DNA of 64,000 bases from Rhizobium sp. TH2 (GTDB lineage: Bacteria; Pseudomonadota; Alphaproteobacteria; Rhizobiales; Rhizobiaceae): positions 2,046,001 to 2,110,000 of the forward strand of contig NZ_CP062231.1 in NCBI RefSeq assembly GCF_024707525.1. Reading direction: 5' to 3'. The notes under the pieces are model-generated. The model was not told the DNA's origin, did not search any database, and saw only the letters and a program-made list of their open reading frames with translations. The position numbers and the translations under genes were made by a program. Position 1 is the stretch's first letter. Every line of letters begins with the position of its first letter. Positions 9,411 through 18,141 of the stretch are shown here, in pieces.

Positions 9411-9545
9411 CTTCCATCCGGACTATACCGTCGGCTTCGGAATCACACCGAATCTGCTGACCTTTCCGGCAGGCCGGAAAGCGCTCGCGGGCTTGTGGAA
9501 TACTCCACTTACCGCCGGTGGGGAATCGCACCCCGCCCTGAGATC
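9411..9545 (-). promoter_or_regulatory. FMN riboswitch (RFN element) upstream of ribH
   Basis: Read on the minus strand, the stretch contains the conserved RFN blocks in the right order. They are GGGCGGGGTG, CCCCACCGGCGGTA, the AAGCCCGCGAGCGC block, a variable GC-rich hairpin (TTTCCGGC/GCCGGAAA), CAGATTCGGTG, ATTCCGAAGCCGACGGT and ATAGTCCGGATGGAAG. These conserved sequences form the FMN-binding six-helix junction. It ends about 93 bases before the ribH start. An imperfect palindrome at 9374-9391 lies between aptamer and gene and could be part of the expression platform. Confidence 0.95.
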
Positions 9546-9689
9546 ATCGCCCGCATGATTGCGGGCAGGTGAGACGTAGACGACATTCCGTGATCCTGCA
9601 AGTCCGACGCAGGCCCGAACTTGATTGCGCCGCGGCCTGCCTCTATACCCCAATAGCCACATCAAATTCTTCGAGCACAGGGTGTTTCC

Positions 9690-11366
9690 TTGAACCTTCC
9701 GGCCACTGCCAATCCCGACCTCCACGTTCTCGAACAGCTTTTCGCCGTCGCTCGTCGTCGGTGGAAGATCGTGGCGCTTCTCACGATCATTGGCGCGGTT
9801 CTCGGCTTCATCTATGCCCAGAGCCAGGTGCCGGTCTATTCCTCGGCCGCAACCATCATGGTGCGCTCCGGCCCTGCGGCCGATCCGGTCCGTCAGGGCA
9901 TCGAGACCACGACGCCCGAAGAGGAGGGCCAGTTCCTTTCCCAGCTCGAACTGGCGAGATCCGCCTCGGTCGCGACCATCGTCGCCGACCGGCTGGATCT
10001 AGTCAACGACGCCGACTTCGCCAAGCCTGCGGCTTCAGGCCTCAGGCAACTGATCGCACGGATCGGCGCCCGCCTGGGCATGAAAATGGCCTCGACAGAC
10101 GAAGCCGCCAGGAAGCTCGATCTCGATCAGGTCGTAGCCGCCCTGCAGGCCAATGTGAAGGCGTCGCGCGTCGGCCGCACCTATGTCGCCGCGATCTCCT
10201 ACACCCATCCCAATCCGGCAGTCGCCCAGAAAGTCGCGCAGGCCTTTGCCGAGGCGTTCAAGCAGAAGATCGCGCAGGACAATGATATGGCCAATTCGCG
10301 CATGCGCGCGGCGCTGCAGAGCGAGATCGACCGCGCGAGCGGCCCGGCAAAGGACGCACTGCAGGCGAAGCTTCAGGACATGATGATCGCCCGCGCACTG
10401 CCCGGCATGGATGTCGTCGTCATGAGTGATGCCCGGCTGCCCGCCGCACCGATGGCGCCGCGTGTGCCCTTCCTCGTCGCGGTAGGCGCCATCCTGGGTG
10501 CCGTCATCGGCTGCGCCATAGCGGGCTTCCGCGAACTGACCGACCGTGGCGCGCGCGACGGCGATGTCATTGCGCGGGCGCTCGGGATCCGCTTCCTCGG
10601 CTACCTGCCGCGCGGCGGCACCAAAAATCTCGGCACCATGACGATCGGCAAGGGCGCGCCGCTGCCCGAACCTGCCCGCCGCTCGGTGCTCGAATCCTAT
10701 TCGGTCTTCGGGGAAACGATCCGCTCGGCCGCCGTGGCGCTGATCGGCCACCAGAAGGATGGGCAGGGCACGGTGACCGGCGTCACCTCGGCGCTTGCCG
10801 GCGACGGCGCGACCATCATCGCCGCCAACCTCGCCGCCCACCTCGCCAACCAGGGCCGCAGCGTGCTGCTGATCGACGGCAATGCCCGCGACCCGCGCCT
10901 GAGCGACTGGCTCGCCGCCGAAGCGGAACAGGGCCTCGTCGACGCCGTGCTCCAGAACAAGAGCACCGACGAAACCTTGCTCTATGATTCCAGGAGCAAT
11001 ATTTCCCTGCTGCCCATGGTGCTGAAGGATCGCACGGTCGAGCCGGCCAGTCTCTTCAATTCCGATCGCGCCAAGACCTTCATGTCGGAGCTTCGCGGCC
11101 AGTACCAGCACATCATCATCGATCTTGCTCCGCTCTCGACCGCCTCCGATGCCCGCGCCGCCGAACCCGTGATCGATAATTTCGTGCTTGCCGCGCAATG
11201 GGGCAGGGCAACGCCGCAGCTCATCGCCGATCTGCTCGACAGCGAACCGGAAGTGCGGGCGAAGCTGGCCGGAGTGATCCTGACCCGCGCCGACCTGAAA
11301 AAACTTCCGCTCTATGCGGCTGCGGGCTCGCGGGCGTCGTTCAACAAAAGAATCGCAAAGGGCTGA
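9690..11366 (+). CDS. Exopolysaccharide chain-length/BY-kinase-like protein (Wzz-GumC family) with degenerate Walker A
   Basis: A 558-residue inner-membrane protein starting at a TTG. An N-terminal Wzz domain follows (first membrane segment about residues 30-47, IVALLTIIGAVLGFIYAQ), then a periplasmic part. The second membrane segment (PFLVAVGAILGAVIGCAIAGF) lies about residues 260-280, before a cytoplasmic P-loop domain. Such proteins control polymer length in Wzy-dependent polysaccharide export. In the ATPase part, VLLIDGNARDPRLS (Walker A') and IIIDLAPLS (Walker B) are recognisable. The Walker A reads SALAGDGATIIAANLA, lacking the lysine of GxGKS/T. There is no C-terminal tyrosine cluster. 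Kinase activity is therefore doubtful. The glycosyltransferase operon nearby supports a role in exopolysaccharide. Confidence 0.85.
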   Translation: MNLPATANPDLHVLEQLFAVARRRWKIVALLTIIGAVLGFIYAQSQVPVYSSAATIMVRSGPAADPVRQGIETTTPEEEGQFLSQLELARSASVATIVADRLDLVNDADFAKPAASGLRQLIARIGARLGMKMASTDEAARKLDLDQVVAALQANVKASRVGRTYVAAISYTHPNPAVAQKVAQAFAEAFKQKIAQDNDMANSRMRAALQSEIDRASGPAKDALQAKLQDMMIARALPGMDVVVMSDARLPAAPMAPRVPFLVAVGAILGAVIGCAIAGFRELTDRGARDGDVIARALGIRFLGYLPRGGTKNLGTMTIGKGAPLPEPARRSVLESYSVFGETIRSAAVALIGHQKDGQGTVTGVTSALAGDGATIIAANLAAHLANQGRSVLLIDGNARDPRLSDWLAAEAEQGLVDAVLQNKSTDETLLYDSRSNISLLPMVLKDRTVEPASLFNSDRAKTFMSELRGQYQHIIIDLAPLSTASDARAAEPVIDNFVLAAQWGRATPQLIADLLDSEPEVRAKLAGVILTRADLKKLPLYAAAGSRASFNKRIAKG

Positions 11367-11409
11367 GTTCTAGATATGCAGGCGACGCCGCATTCGGTTG
11401 CAGCCAATG

Positions 11410-12228
11410 CTACCATTTGGATGCGCCATATCGAGCGTCCGCGACTGTTGTAACGAGCCGCCACCCGAGGCGTTCCTCGGAGTTAGCCAGGTTCGGCCCA
11501 ATGTTCAGGGCTATCTCCGTTACCAGCTTCCGACGCAGCGCCTTTGTGTAGTCGCTTGTCGACCGTGGAACCATAACGAAGGCTTGGAAACCGCCTATGA
11601 CGTCTTCCGCGAAATAGGATGCCAGTGGGCGGCCCAGCGCAGCTTCGTCTTTCGATGGAATGGCAATCGCGTTGATCGTGTACCCCTTGTCGATCGCCTT
11701 CTCCCTGGCCTGCAAAACGGGCAGGCCGTCATTGTTCTCTCCATTGCCGGAGATGTCGATGACCTTTCGATCGGCATTTCCGGGGAACCGGTCGAGAAGC
11801 AGACTTGCAACGCCTATGGCCGCGGAAATGGATGTCCCGCCTCTCACTCCGCGGCTGAAGCCGGTGGCGCCTTTCCTACTGATCACCCGGGCCGCCGCTT
11901 CTGCGTCCTGACGTCCGCAGATCCTCGTCCAGGGCAACACGGTTCTTATCTGTTGCGGGCTTGCCCATTCAAAGTAGGTTATGCCGATGCAGCCGAGATG
12001 ATTGCCGGAAAGGGCCTTGATGAACTCGGGCGAAGTCAGTGCGGCAACGTGCCCGTTCCGCTGGAGGTCCGCAGTGCCCCTGTCGATCGAGGATGAGGAA
12101 TCGACCGCGAAGACAATGGCGACATCAACGTCAAAGGTTGATGCCTGATCGATACCGGAGGCGCGTGCTTGCAATCCTAAAATCAGCGTGACAGCAATCG
12201 TACCTGTCAGTTTCACGAAAGAATGCAT
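11410..12228 (-). CDS. DUF1194 family protein (von Willebrand A-like), secreted
   Basis: A 272-residue protein from the Met at 12228, which begins a clear signal peptide (MHSFVKLTGTIAVTLILG, then ARASG). The mature part has a von Willebrand A-like fold signature. DSSSS near the N terminus matches the metal-site DxSxS motif, GGTSISAAI supplies the later Thr, and DISGNGENNDG fits the distal Asp. DUF1194 proteins are common in rhizobia and have no established function. A VWA fold suggests protein binding in the periplasm. Upstream in-frame Mets (12252, 12315) precede the signal peptide and are less likely. The gene stands alone, convergent with the Wzz-like gene and divergent from the LuxR gene. 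Confidence 0.85.
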   Translation of the reverse strand: MHSFVKLTGTIAVTLILGLQARASGIDQASTFDVDVAIVFAVDSSSSIDRGTADLQRNGHVAALTSPEFIKALSGNHLGCIGITYFEWASPQQIRTVLPWTRICGRQDAEAAARVISRKGATGFSRGVRGGTSISAAIGVASLLLDRFPGNADRKVIDISGNGENNDGLPVLQAREKAIDKGYTINAIAIPSKDEAALGRPLASYFAEDVIGGFQAFVMVPRSTSDYTKALRRKLVTEIALNIGPNLANSEERLGWRLVTTVADARYGASKW

Positions 12229-12657
12229 GGTCATCCACCCCTGTCTCGTCATCTTGTTGCTACCGGTGGCGCGCGGCATCCGTCTTGGCGTGTCCATCGA
12301 TCCGGGAAGCATCAACCAGCGGAACCTTCGATGAGACCCCCTTTTGGGGGTTGATGAAGGACAGTTGGAGGAGATCGGCCATAGTCCAGCGCCCAGGGAG
12401 AGTGGTATACCGGCTGCAAACCGGATACCCGTCGCACGAAAGGTGGTGTAACAGCACTATCTAAGGCGCGCCTGGCCGATACGACGATCTGCGTTGTTCA
12501 TGACTGGTTTTCGCAATGAAGGTTTTCGGCGAAATTCCTTTGCAGCCTTCCGTGCAATACTCGAATTATGCTGCGGTCACCTGAAATATATGGTTTTATG
12601 AGAGGTGGAGTGTTGGTTGCCGTGCACCTTCGTGCTTGGCACACATGCTGGGGTGGG
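12229..12657. other. Divergent intergenic region DUF1194 / LuxR gene
   Basis: About 430 bases that must hold both promoters. Two hairpins are visible: ACCCCC TTTT GGGGGT at 12336-12351, and GGTAT-A-CCGG pairing with CCGGATACC at 12404-12429 with one bulged base. In-frame Mets at 12568 and 12598 could extend the LuxR gene into this region. Confidence 0.5.
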
Positions 12658-13749
12658 ATGGTGGCGATTGACATCAGGCGCTTGCAATATGCGTCCATGC
12701 ATTTGTCTGATGTCGTTGCCGAGCCGGCGCGTTGGGCAGAGGTTTTGGAGGAAATCACGCAGGCCGTCGGCGCCATTGGTGCGGGGTTGATTCCTCAGAC
12801 CGGGTCGGAAGGAGCTGTGGCGACTGCCAACCTCAGGGACTGCCTGGAGACCTATGTACGCGAGAGTTGGACCGAACAGGACAGAGTTAGTCATCTGCGT
12901 TCCAGGGCTCTGCTTATGCGAGGCGAAATTGCGCTCGACCGGGACCTGGCCAACGCTGACGATCGTGCACCGTTCTTCGAAGAATTCTTGCCGCGCTTTG
13001 ACGGCAGGTGGTGGGCGGGCATCGGGATTCGCAGTGGTTCCGATATCTGGTCCCTGACGATGCATCGATCTCTACGCCAAGGACCATACGAACAGAGTGA
13101 AAGAGCCATTCTCCAACAATTTTCCTTGCGGCTGAACGAAGTTGGCAGTCTTGCGGAGCTTGCTGGCCGCGTCACCTTGTCCGCCGTGGCCAATTCATTC
13201 GATCAAATGGGCAAAGCCGTGGTGGCGATCGATGAGACCGGCAGGTTCATCCATGCCAACGCTGCTGCAACGCAACTCTTGGGCGCCGCCATCCAGGTGG
13301 CCGGCGGGCGTCTGATATTCCGCGATCGTCACGCGGCGGCGGAATACAGCAAAGTCATCGAGCGGCTGCGGGGGCTTCGCGAGGGCAAAATCTTGTGCGC
13401 ACCCCCGATCATCGTACGACGGGAGAACGCCACTCCCCTCGCGATCAGGATCCTGCCCGTCGATGGTGCGGCGAAATCCCCGTTTCTTTCCGCGCGAGCG
13501 CTCCTGCTTCTCAATGAGATCATGGGGCCAGCCAAGTCCGATTGGCAGGCCTTCAGCCGCGCTTTCGGGCTTACGCCGGCAGAAGCACGTCTCGCGGCAC
13601 TTTTGGCCATCGGCGACTCCCTCGAAAACGCTGCATCAGCGCTTGGCATCACCAGGGAAACCGCCCGCAGCAGGCTCAAATCCATTTTTCAAAAGACCGA
13701 TACGCATCGCCAGGGGCAACTCGTAGCCTTGCTGGCCTCTCTGGTGTGA
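12658..13749 (+). CDS. LuxR-type transcriptional regulator
   Basis: From the ATG at 12658 this is a 363-residue regulator. The last 60 residues form a LuxR-type helix-turn-helix (FGLTPAEARLAALLAIG, then ASALGITRETARSRLKSIFQKT). The preceding 300 residues do not look like an acyl-homoserine-lactone domain; the VVAIDETGRFIHANAAATQLLG segment resembles a PAS-like sensor. The signal is therefore unknown. The frame is open back to 12568, so the true start is uncertain by up to 30 residues. It lies next to the exopolysaccharide cluster, but no target can be shown from sequence. Confidence 0.85.
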   Translation: MVAIDIRRLQYASMHLSDVVAEPARWAEVLEEITQAVGAIGAGLIPQTGSEGAVATANLRDCLETYVRESWTEQDRVSHLRSRALLMRGEIALDRDLANADDRAPFFEEFLPRFDGRWWAGIGIRSGSDIWSLTMHRSLRQGPYEQSERAILQQFSLRLNEVGSLAELAGRVTLSAVANSFDQMGKAVVAIDETGRFIHANAAATQLLGAAIQVAGGRLIFRDRHAAAEYSKVIERLRGLREGKILCAPPIIVRRENATPLAIRILPVDGAAKSPFLSARALLLLNEIMGPAKSDWQAFSRAFGLTPAEARLAALLAIGDSLENAASALGITRETARSRLKSIFQKTDTHRQGQLVALLASLV

Positions 13750-13784
13750 TCGCTTCTTCAAGCCTCGGTATCGCGCGCACCGTA

Positions 13785-14345
13785 TCAGAACTGCTTGCGC
13801 TCGCGCAGCTTCCTTGCCGGGTTGCCGGCATAGATGCCCCAGGGCTCCAGGTCCTTGGCTGCAACGCCACGTGCGCCAAGCACCGCGCCTTCGCCAACCG
13901 TGACGCCCGGGCCGACAAAGGCCTCGGCCGCGACCCATGCCTTCGATCCGATCGTGATCGGCATCGGCTTGAGCTGGAAATTGGCATCATCGACATCATG
14001 CGTGCCGCCGCAGAGGTGGGCGCGCTGGGAGATGATCGCGTAGGCGCCGATCTTCATCGGACCCATATTATAGAGAATGACGCCCGGACCGACCACGGCA
14101 TGGTCTTCCATCTCGAGGTTCGGCGGATACCAGATCGTCGTCCTGGGATAAATCCGGGCCTTGGGCGCGAGTTTGGCGCCAAACGCATTCAGTAGCAGGC
14201 GCCGCCAGGCATGGAGCGGCACGGGTGTCCAACTGCCCGCCAGCGCCCAGGTCAGCATCCAGGCGGCGCGAAACATCCGGTGCTTGAGCGAGAAGCTCGG
14301 ACCGCCCTCGCGGACATTGGATTTCTCGGCGTCGAGTGCACTCAT
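13785..14345 (-). CDS. WcaF-like O-acetyltransferase (hexapeptide repeat)
   Basis: A 186-residue acyltransferase with left-handed beta-helix hexapeptide repeats (for example IGAYAIISQRAHLCGG, ITIGSKAWVAAEAFVGPGVTVGEGAVLGARGV) and the conserved GGTHDVDD-type His region. WcaF-like proteins transfer acetyl groups to sugars of the exopolysaccharide repeat unit. The ATG at 14345 overlaps the stop of the upstream glycosyltransferase gene as ATGA, so translation is coupled. The longer start at 14360 is less likely. It is the last gene of the six-gene polysaccharide operon. Confidence 0.88.
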   Translation of the reverse strand: MSALDAEKSNVREGGPSFSLKHRMFRAAWMLTWALAGSWTPVPLHAWRRLLLNAFGAKLAPKARIYPRTTIWYPPNLEMEDHAVVGPGVILYNMGPMKIGAYAIISQRAHLCGGTHDVDDANFQLKPMPITIGSKAWVAAEAFVGPGVTVGEGAVLGARGVAAKDLEPWGIYAGNPARKLRERKQF

Positions 14346-15502
14346 CCTCTCACCTTCCATTCCACGGCTTCGTTGTAGAGCGAAAGCAATCCGTCACGCA
14401 CGCTCTGTTCGGAGAATTCTGCGGCGACCAGCGCCTTGGCATTCTCCGAGGCACGCGCCCAATCCTCACCGCTCAGATTATGCGCCGCGACCAGCGACGG
14501 ATAGATCGTATCCGCCGTGTAGCCGGTACGAAATGCGGCGCCGCGTTCGAAGCCGATATCAAGATTGCATTCGGGCGACATAATCGCCGGCTTGCCGGCG
14601 GCCCAGGCCTCGAGGATCGCCATCGGCAGGCCTTCGCTCTTGGACGGCAGCAGGAAGAACTTAGCCGTGCCCATCGAGCGGTTCTTGTCAGGTCCATATT
14701 GCGGCCCGGCGAACAGCACATTGCCGAACTTCTGACCGAGTGCGGATACCTTGGCCTCGAACCCCTCGATCCCGTCATTCCAGCCGCAAAATACCAGAGC
14801 CGAGCCATTGCGGAACTGCTCGTTTTCGCTTGATAGCCGGGCCCAGGCATCCATCAGCTCCATGATGCCCTTCTTCTCGTGGATACGCCCGAGGAAGAGG
14901 TAGATGTCGCGACCGTCGAATTCCGGCTTCCACCAGCCCGGCTTCGCACCATCGCTCGAAAACGGCTCGGCGAAATTGTGGATGATGCGCGCCGGCTGAC
15001 CGGTCAGGAATTCCGCGACGTCGCCGCTCTCCTTTTCCGTCAGCAGGTGATAGCCGCCGGCCTTCTTGAGAAATCTGTTCTGGTAGAGGCTCGACACCGC
15101 ACCCTTGAGCCTGGACGATCGTGCTCTAATCCATGGTTCCAGCATGCCATGCGGCGAGACGACATAGGGCTTGCCTGATAGCATCGACCAGAGATGCACC
15201 GCCGCGACATGAAACTGCCAGACGCCGTGGACATGCACGAGATCGGGCTTGGCCTGCATCAGTGAGGCCACCATGGCGGGCGCGAAACTGTAGCTGATCG
15301 GCCCCATGAAGCGATGCTGGTAGAGCCTAGCTGCCTCCCATTGCTTCGGATCGACTTTGTCCATCCGGTCATCCAGCGTGTGGACCGATATCTGCTCGAA
15401 GCCCGCCGATGACAGCGCCTTCACATGCAGCCGCGCGGCTTCAGCCACGCCGCCGCCTAGCGGCGAGATCGTCGGCAGCGCCAGCGCTACCCGCCGGATC
15501 AT
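14342..15502 (-). CDS. Glycosyltransferase family 4
   Basis: A 386-residue GT-B fold glycosyltransferase. The N-terminal acceptor domain contains LPTISPLGGGVAEAARLH. The C-terminal GT1/4 donor domain has FLGRIHEKKG, LLPSKSEGLPMAILEAWAAGKP with the EX7E pattern, and a nucleotide-sugar site. It probably adds one sugar to the lipid-linked repeat unit on the cytoplasmic face of the inner membrane. Its start overlaps the stop of the pyruvyltransferase gene by four bases, and its stop overlaps the acetyltransferase start by four bases. Donor and linkage cannot be predicted from sequence alone. Confidence 0.92.
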   Translation of the reverse strand: MIRRVALALPTISPLGGGVAEAARLHVKALSSAGFEQISVHTLDDRMDKVDPKQWEAARLYQHRFMGPISYSFAPAMVASLMQAKPDLVHVHGVWQFHVAAVHLWSMLSGKPYVVSPHGMLEPWIRARSSRLKGAVSSLYQNRFLKKAGGYHLLTEKESGDVAEFLTGQPARIIHNFAEPFSSDGAKPGWWKPEFDGRDIYLFLGRIHEKKGIMELMDAWARLSSENEQFRNGSALVFCGWNDGIEGFEAKVSALGQKFGNVLFAGPQYGPDKNRSMGTAKFFLLPSKSEGLPMAILEAWAAGKPAIMSPECNLDIGFERGAAFRTGYTADTIYPSLVAAHNLSGEDWARASENAKALVAAEFSEQSVRDGLLSLYNEAVEWKVRG

Positions 15503-16731
15503 CGCCTGGTTCCGATCAGCGCGAGGATATCCTGCAACCGGGTGAACTCGGTCTGATACACCTTCACGGCATTCTGGATCTCGGCTTCGGCTTGACTCAA
15601 ATTCTCATAATCCTGAGATATCGTCTTGATAAGATAGTCATAATCGATGGCGTCGATCGGCGTGTGCCGGTGCGACAGCTTGAGATCGTTCATGATGTAT
15701 TCGGTCTTCGGCAGGTAGGCGATCGCGAATGTCGGGCGGCCGGCCATCATCGAGAAGATGCAGGAATGGAAGCGCGTGCCGAGGAACACCTTGGAGCGCG
15801 CGATCATGGCGCGCAGCACATCGGGCTCGCGGCTCGTCTGGTCGACGATCACCTGGCACTTGGCCTTGCGCTGCACCTCGAGCGATGCCGGGAGGTCTTC
15901 CGACACCTGATTGAAGATCACCGGCGTCAGGCCATATTTCTCGGCCATATGGTCCGCCGCTCGCGCCACGGCATCGGTGTAGCGACCCAGCATGACTGCC
16001 GGCTCTTTCGACTTGGGGAACGACCACTTGACGACCGTCATGCCGAAGATCGGCGCATCCTTGCCCACACCAAGGCTTTCATACACGCCGTCGATCAGCT
16101 CGGGATTGTCCTCGACATGGCTGTTCCAGAACGCGCTGTCGCCGGTGCGATAAACGGTTTTCTCCGGCAGCTTGAGATCGTGCGCCAGGAAATCCCAGCT
16201 GTAGCTCTCGCGGGCGCAGAGAAACGGCACCTTGCCCAATACATATCGCGCCACGGCCCGCGACAGCGGCCGCTCGATCGGCCCAACGCTCTGCGGTGCC
16301 AGGATCACTGTCTTGCCCATGATCGTGCCGAGATGGATGTGCAAGAGCGCGATGAAATAGGCGAAGTTGGTGTCGTGGATATAGCCGCCGGGTGCGGAGA
16401 TCACGACGTCGCTCGCGCGAATCGCATCAAGCGTCTGGCGCTGCTTCTCGGGCAGCAGCGCGCCGAGGAAGGGCAGCCATGCGCTAAACCATGAAGCAAA
16501 CAGATAGACGAGGGATTTGAGCCGGCCGACCGCGCCGCCGCCGGCATTGCCGATCCTTTCGGACCAGGCAACGGTAGGATGCACGGCGCGCGCGGCATCT
16601 ATCCCCTCGAACACGGCGCCCGCGATCTGGGCATCCGGAAACTTGGCGCGGATTTCGGCAATGCATTCGTCAAGCAGCACCGAGTCACCCCGGTTGGAGC
16701 GGCCAAACGCGTTGACGATCATGAATTTCAT
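15499..16731 (-). CDS. Polysaccharide pyruvyl transferase family protein
   Basis: A 410-residue member of the polysaccharide pyruvyl transferase family (WcaK/CsaB/ExoV group), which adds pyruvate ketals from phosphoenolpyruvate to sugars of the repeat unit. The N-terminal FGRSNRGDSVLLDECI motif (the usual N.GD.....) is intact. The C-terminal part has FLGTRFHSCIFSMMAGRPTFAIAY, the typical R.H motif of this family. It is the fourth gene of the operon, 93 bases after the polymerase gene, and is coupled by a four-base overlap to the downstream glycosyltransferase. The polymer is therefore probably acidic, with pyruvyl groups. Confidence 0.88.
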   Translation of the reverse strand: MKFMIVNAFGRSNRGDSVLLDECIAEIRAKFPDAQIAGAVFEGIDAARAVHPTVAWSERIGNAGGGAVGRLKSLVYLFASWFSAWLPFLGALLPEKQRQTLDAIRASDVVISAPGGYIHDTNFAYFIALLHIHLGTIMGKTVILAPQSVGPIERPLSRAVARYVLGKVPFLCARESYSWDFLAHDLKLPEKTVYRTGDSAFWNSHVEDNPELIDGVYESLGVGKDAPIFGMTVVKWSFPKSKEPAVMLGRYTDAVARAADHMAEKYGLTPVIFNQVSEDLPASLEVQRKAKCQVIVDQTSREPDVLRAMIARSKVFLGTRFHSCIFSMMAGRPTFAIAYLPKTEYIMNDLKLSHRHTPIDAIDYDYLIKTISQDYENLSQAEAEIQNAVKVYQTEFTRLQDILALIGTRR

Positions 16732-16824
16732 CAGGCTTTCCTTCTGGAAGTCTCGGTTTCACAGGGCTTAGAGCCCGGAAATATGCGCGAAATAAGGTTT
16801 GATCCGCATGCCAGACAAACCGCC

Positions 16825-18141
16825 TCAAGTCAAAGCGCGGCTTGGGGTCTCGGTCAATCGGGCGCCGCTTCTCAGCCAGCACAGCATGCCGAGAAAGGCG
16901 GGCCAGAGCGGATTGGCGATGAGGAAGTTCGACGCCGGCATCGCGAACATCAGGCCGTAAAAAAGGTAGAAGTAGAAAAACATCGCTACATCGTCGAGCC
17001 GCCGCGTGGCGAGATCGACGAAGAACATCCAGAGCAGCCCACCGACGATCACGGCCAACAGCCCCAGCCCCACCAGCCCGAACTTGTGGAACACCGCGAA
17101 GTGCAGGAAGTGGATGTTGTGGACTTCTAGCGCGCCGAGCAACGCATGCTGGCCCGGCGTCGGATCGGAGGCGCCCGACATATCCACCGTCCGGCCAAGC
17201 CCCTTGCCGAACAGCCATTCGGCATCATTGGCGGTCTGGTAATCCTCCATCACCTTCTCGCCCTCGAATACCCGCTGGTAGGACGAGACGTGATTGTAGA
17301 TGTCGTCGCCCTTCATCAGCAGGATCGCCTCCTTGATGTTGCGCGGCAGGGTGTCGACGGTCTGGTCGTCGAGCGACAGCGCATAGGTCAAGGCACCGAT
17401 GACCGCGAAGACCAGGAAGAAGATCGTGACGAGATATTTGCGGTAGAGCAGCCAGATCAACCCGACCACGCCGACGGCGAGGATCGAGGCGCGGTTGATT
17501 TCCACCTGCACAAAGCCGTCATTCGAGCCGAGATGAATGAAGAGATAGATCAGTGCGCCGATCGCCTTCTCGATCAGGCTCTTCCGGATCAGAATCGCAT
17601 AGAGCGCGATCACCTCGAACAGCACATACTGGTAGTGATTGTCCTTGTAGGGGATCGACGCGACGGCGAAGGCGAGCACCAGAGCCAGGAAGGGCAGGGC
17701 AAAGAGCGTGGAAATCGCTCGAGCCGCCGCTCCCGTATCGCCCCTTCGGTGGCGGAAGATCTGGAACATCAGCACACCGGTGACGAAATATAGCGTCCAG
17801 CCGACGATATATTGCTGCGCATTGCCATTGGCGACGCCGGTGATCGCCGAGACCAGCAGTGCCAGAAGTACGAGGATCGCCAGCGGATGCGGGATGGCCG
17901 CTTTCGATGTGGTGCGGTTGAGAATGAGCATCAGCGCCGCAAAGCCGAGCGCATAGGCATAGGTCCCGGCATTCAGGTAGGGCGTCTTGGCAAAACCGAT
18001 CATGCCGGCGCCATGCTCCAGTACCAGCGACACGAAACCGTAGAGCAGGATGAAGCCCGCCAGGAACAGCCCGAACTGGTCGATCCGGGCGAGCCTGCCG
18101 AACAGCGTTGGCGCGGAGGGTTCAAGCGTGGCGGTCGGCAT
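16825..18141 (-). CDS. O-antigen polymerase/ligase-like membrane protein (Wzy-type)
   Basis: A 438-residue integral membrane protein with about ten to twelve hydrophobic segments and one large hydrophilic loop between about residues 245 and 340. This is the topology of Wzy-type repeat-unit polymerases. Sequence conservation in this family is low, so the call rests on topology and on the position between the flippase and pyruvyltransferase genes. The start at 18141 overlaps the end of the flippase gene by 20 bases. It would polymerise the repeat units in the periplasm under control of a Wzz-type protein such as the one encoded at 9690-11366. Confidence 0.8.
   Translation of the reverse strand: MPTATLEPSAPTLFGRLARIDQFGLFLAGFILLYGFVSLVLEHGAGMIGFAKTPYLNAGTYAYALGFAALMLILNRTTSKAAIPHPLAILVLLALLVSAITGVANGNAQQYIVGWTLYFVTGVLMFQIFRHRRGDTGAAARAISTLFALPFLALVLAFAVASIPYKDNHYQYVLFEVIALYAILIRKSLIEKAIGALIYLFIHLGSNDGFVQVEINRASILAVGVVGLIWLLYRKYLVTIFFLVFAVIGALTYALSLDDQTVDTLPRNIKEAILLMKGDDIYNHVSSYQRVFEGEKVMEDYQTANDAEWLFGKGLGRTVDMSGASDPTPGQHALLGALEVHNIHFLHFAVFHKFGLVGLGLLAVIVGGLLWMFFVDLATRRLDDVAMFFYFYLFYGLMFAMPASNFLIANPLWPAFLGMLCWLRSGARLTETPSRALT

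Noticed and set aside
9349..9531. Minus-strand open frame before ribH
   Set aside because: It lies in the FMN riboswitch, whose conserved blocks explain the sequence better than coding.
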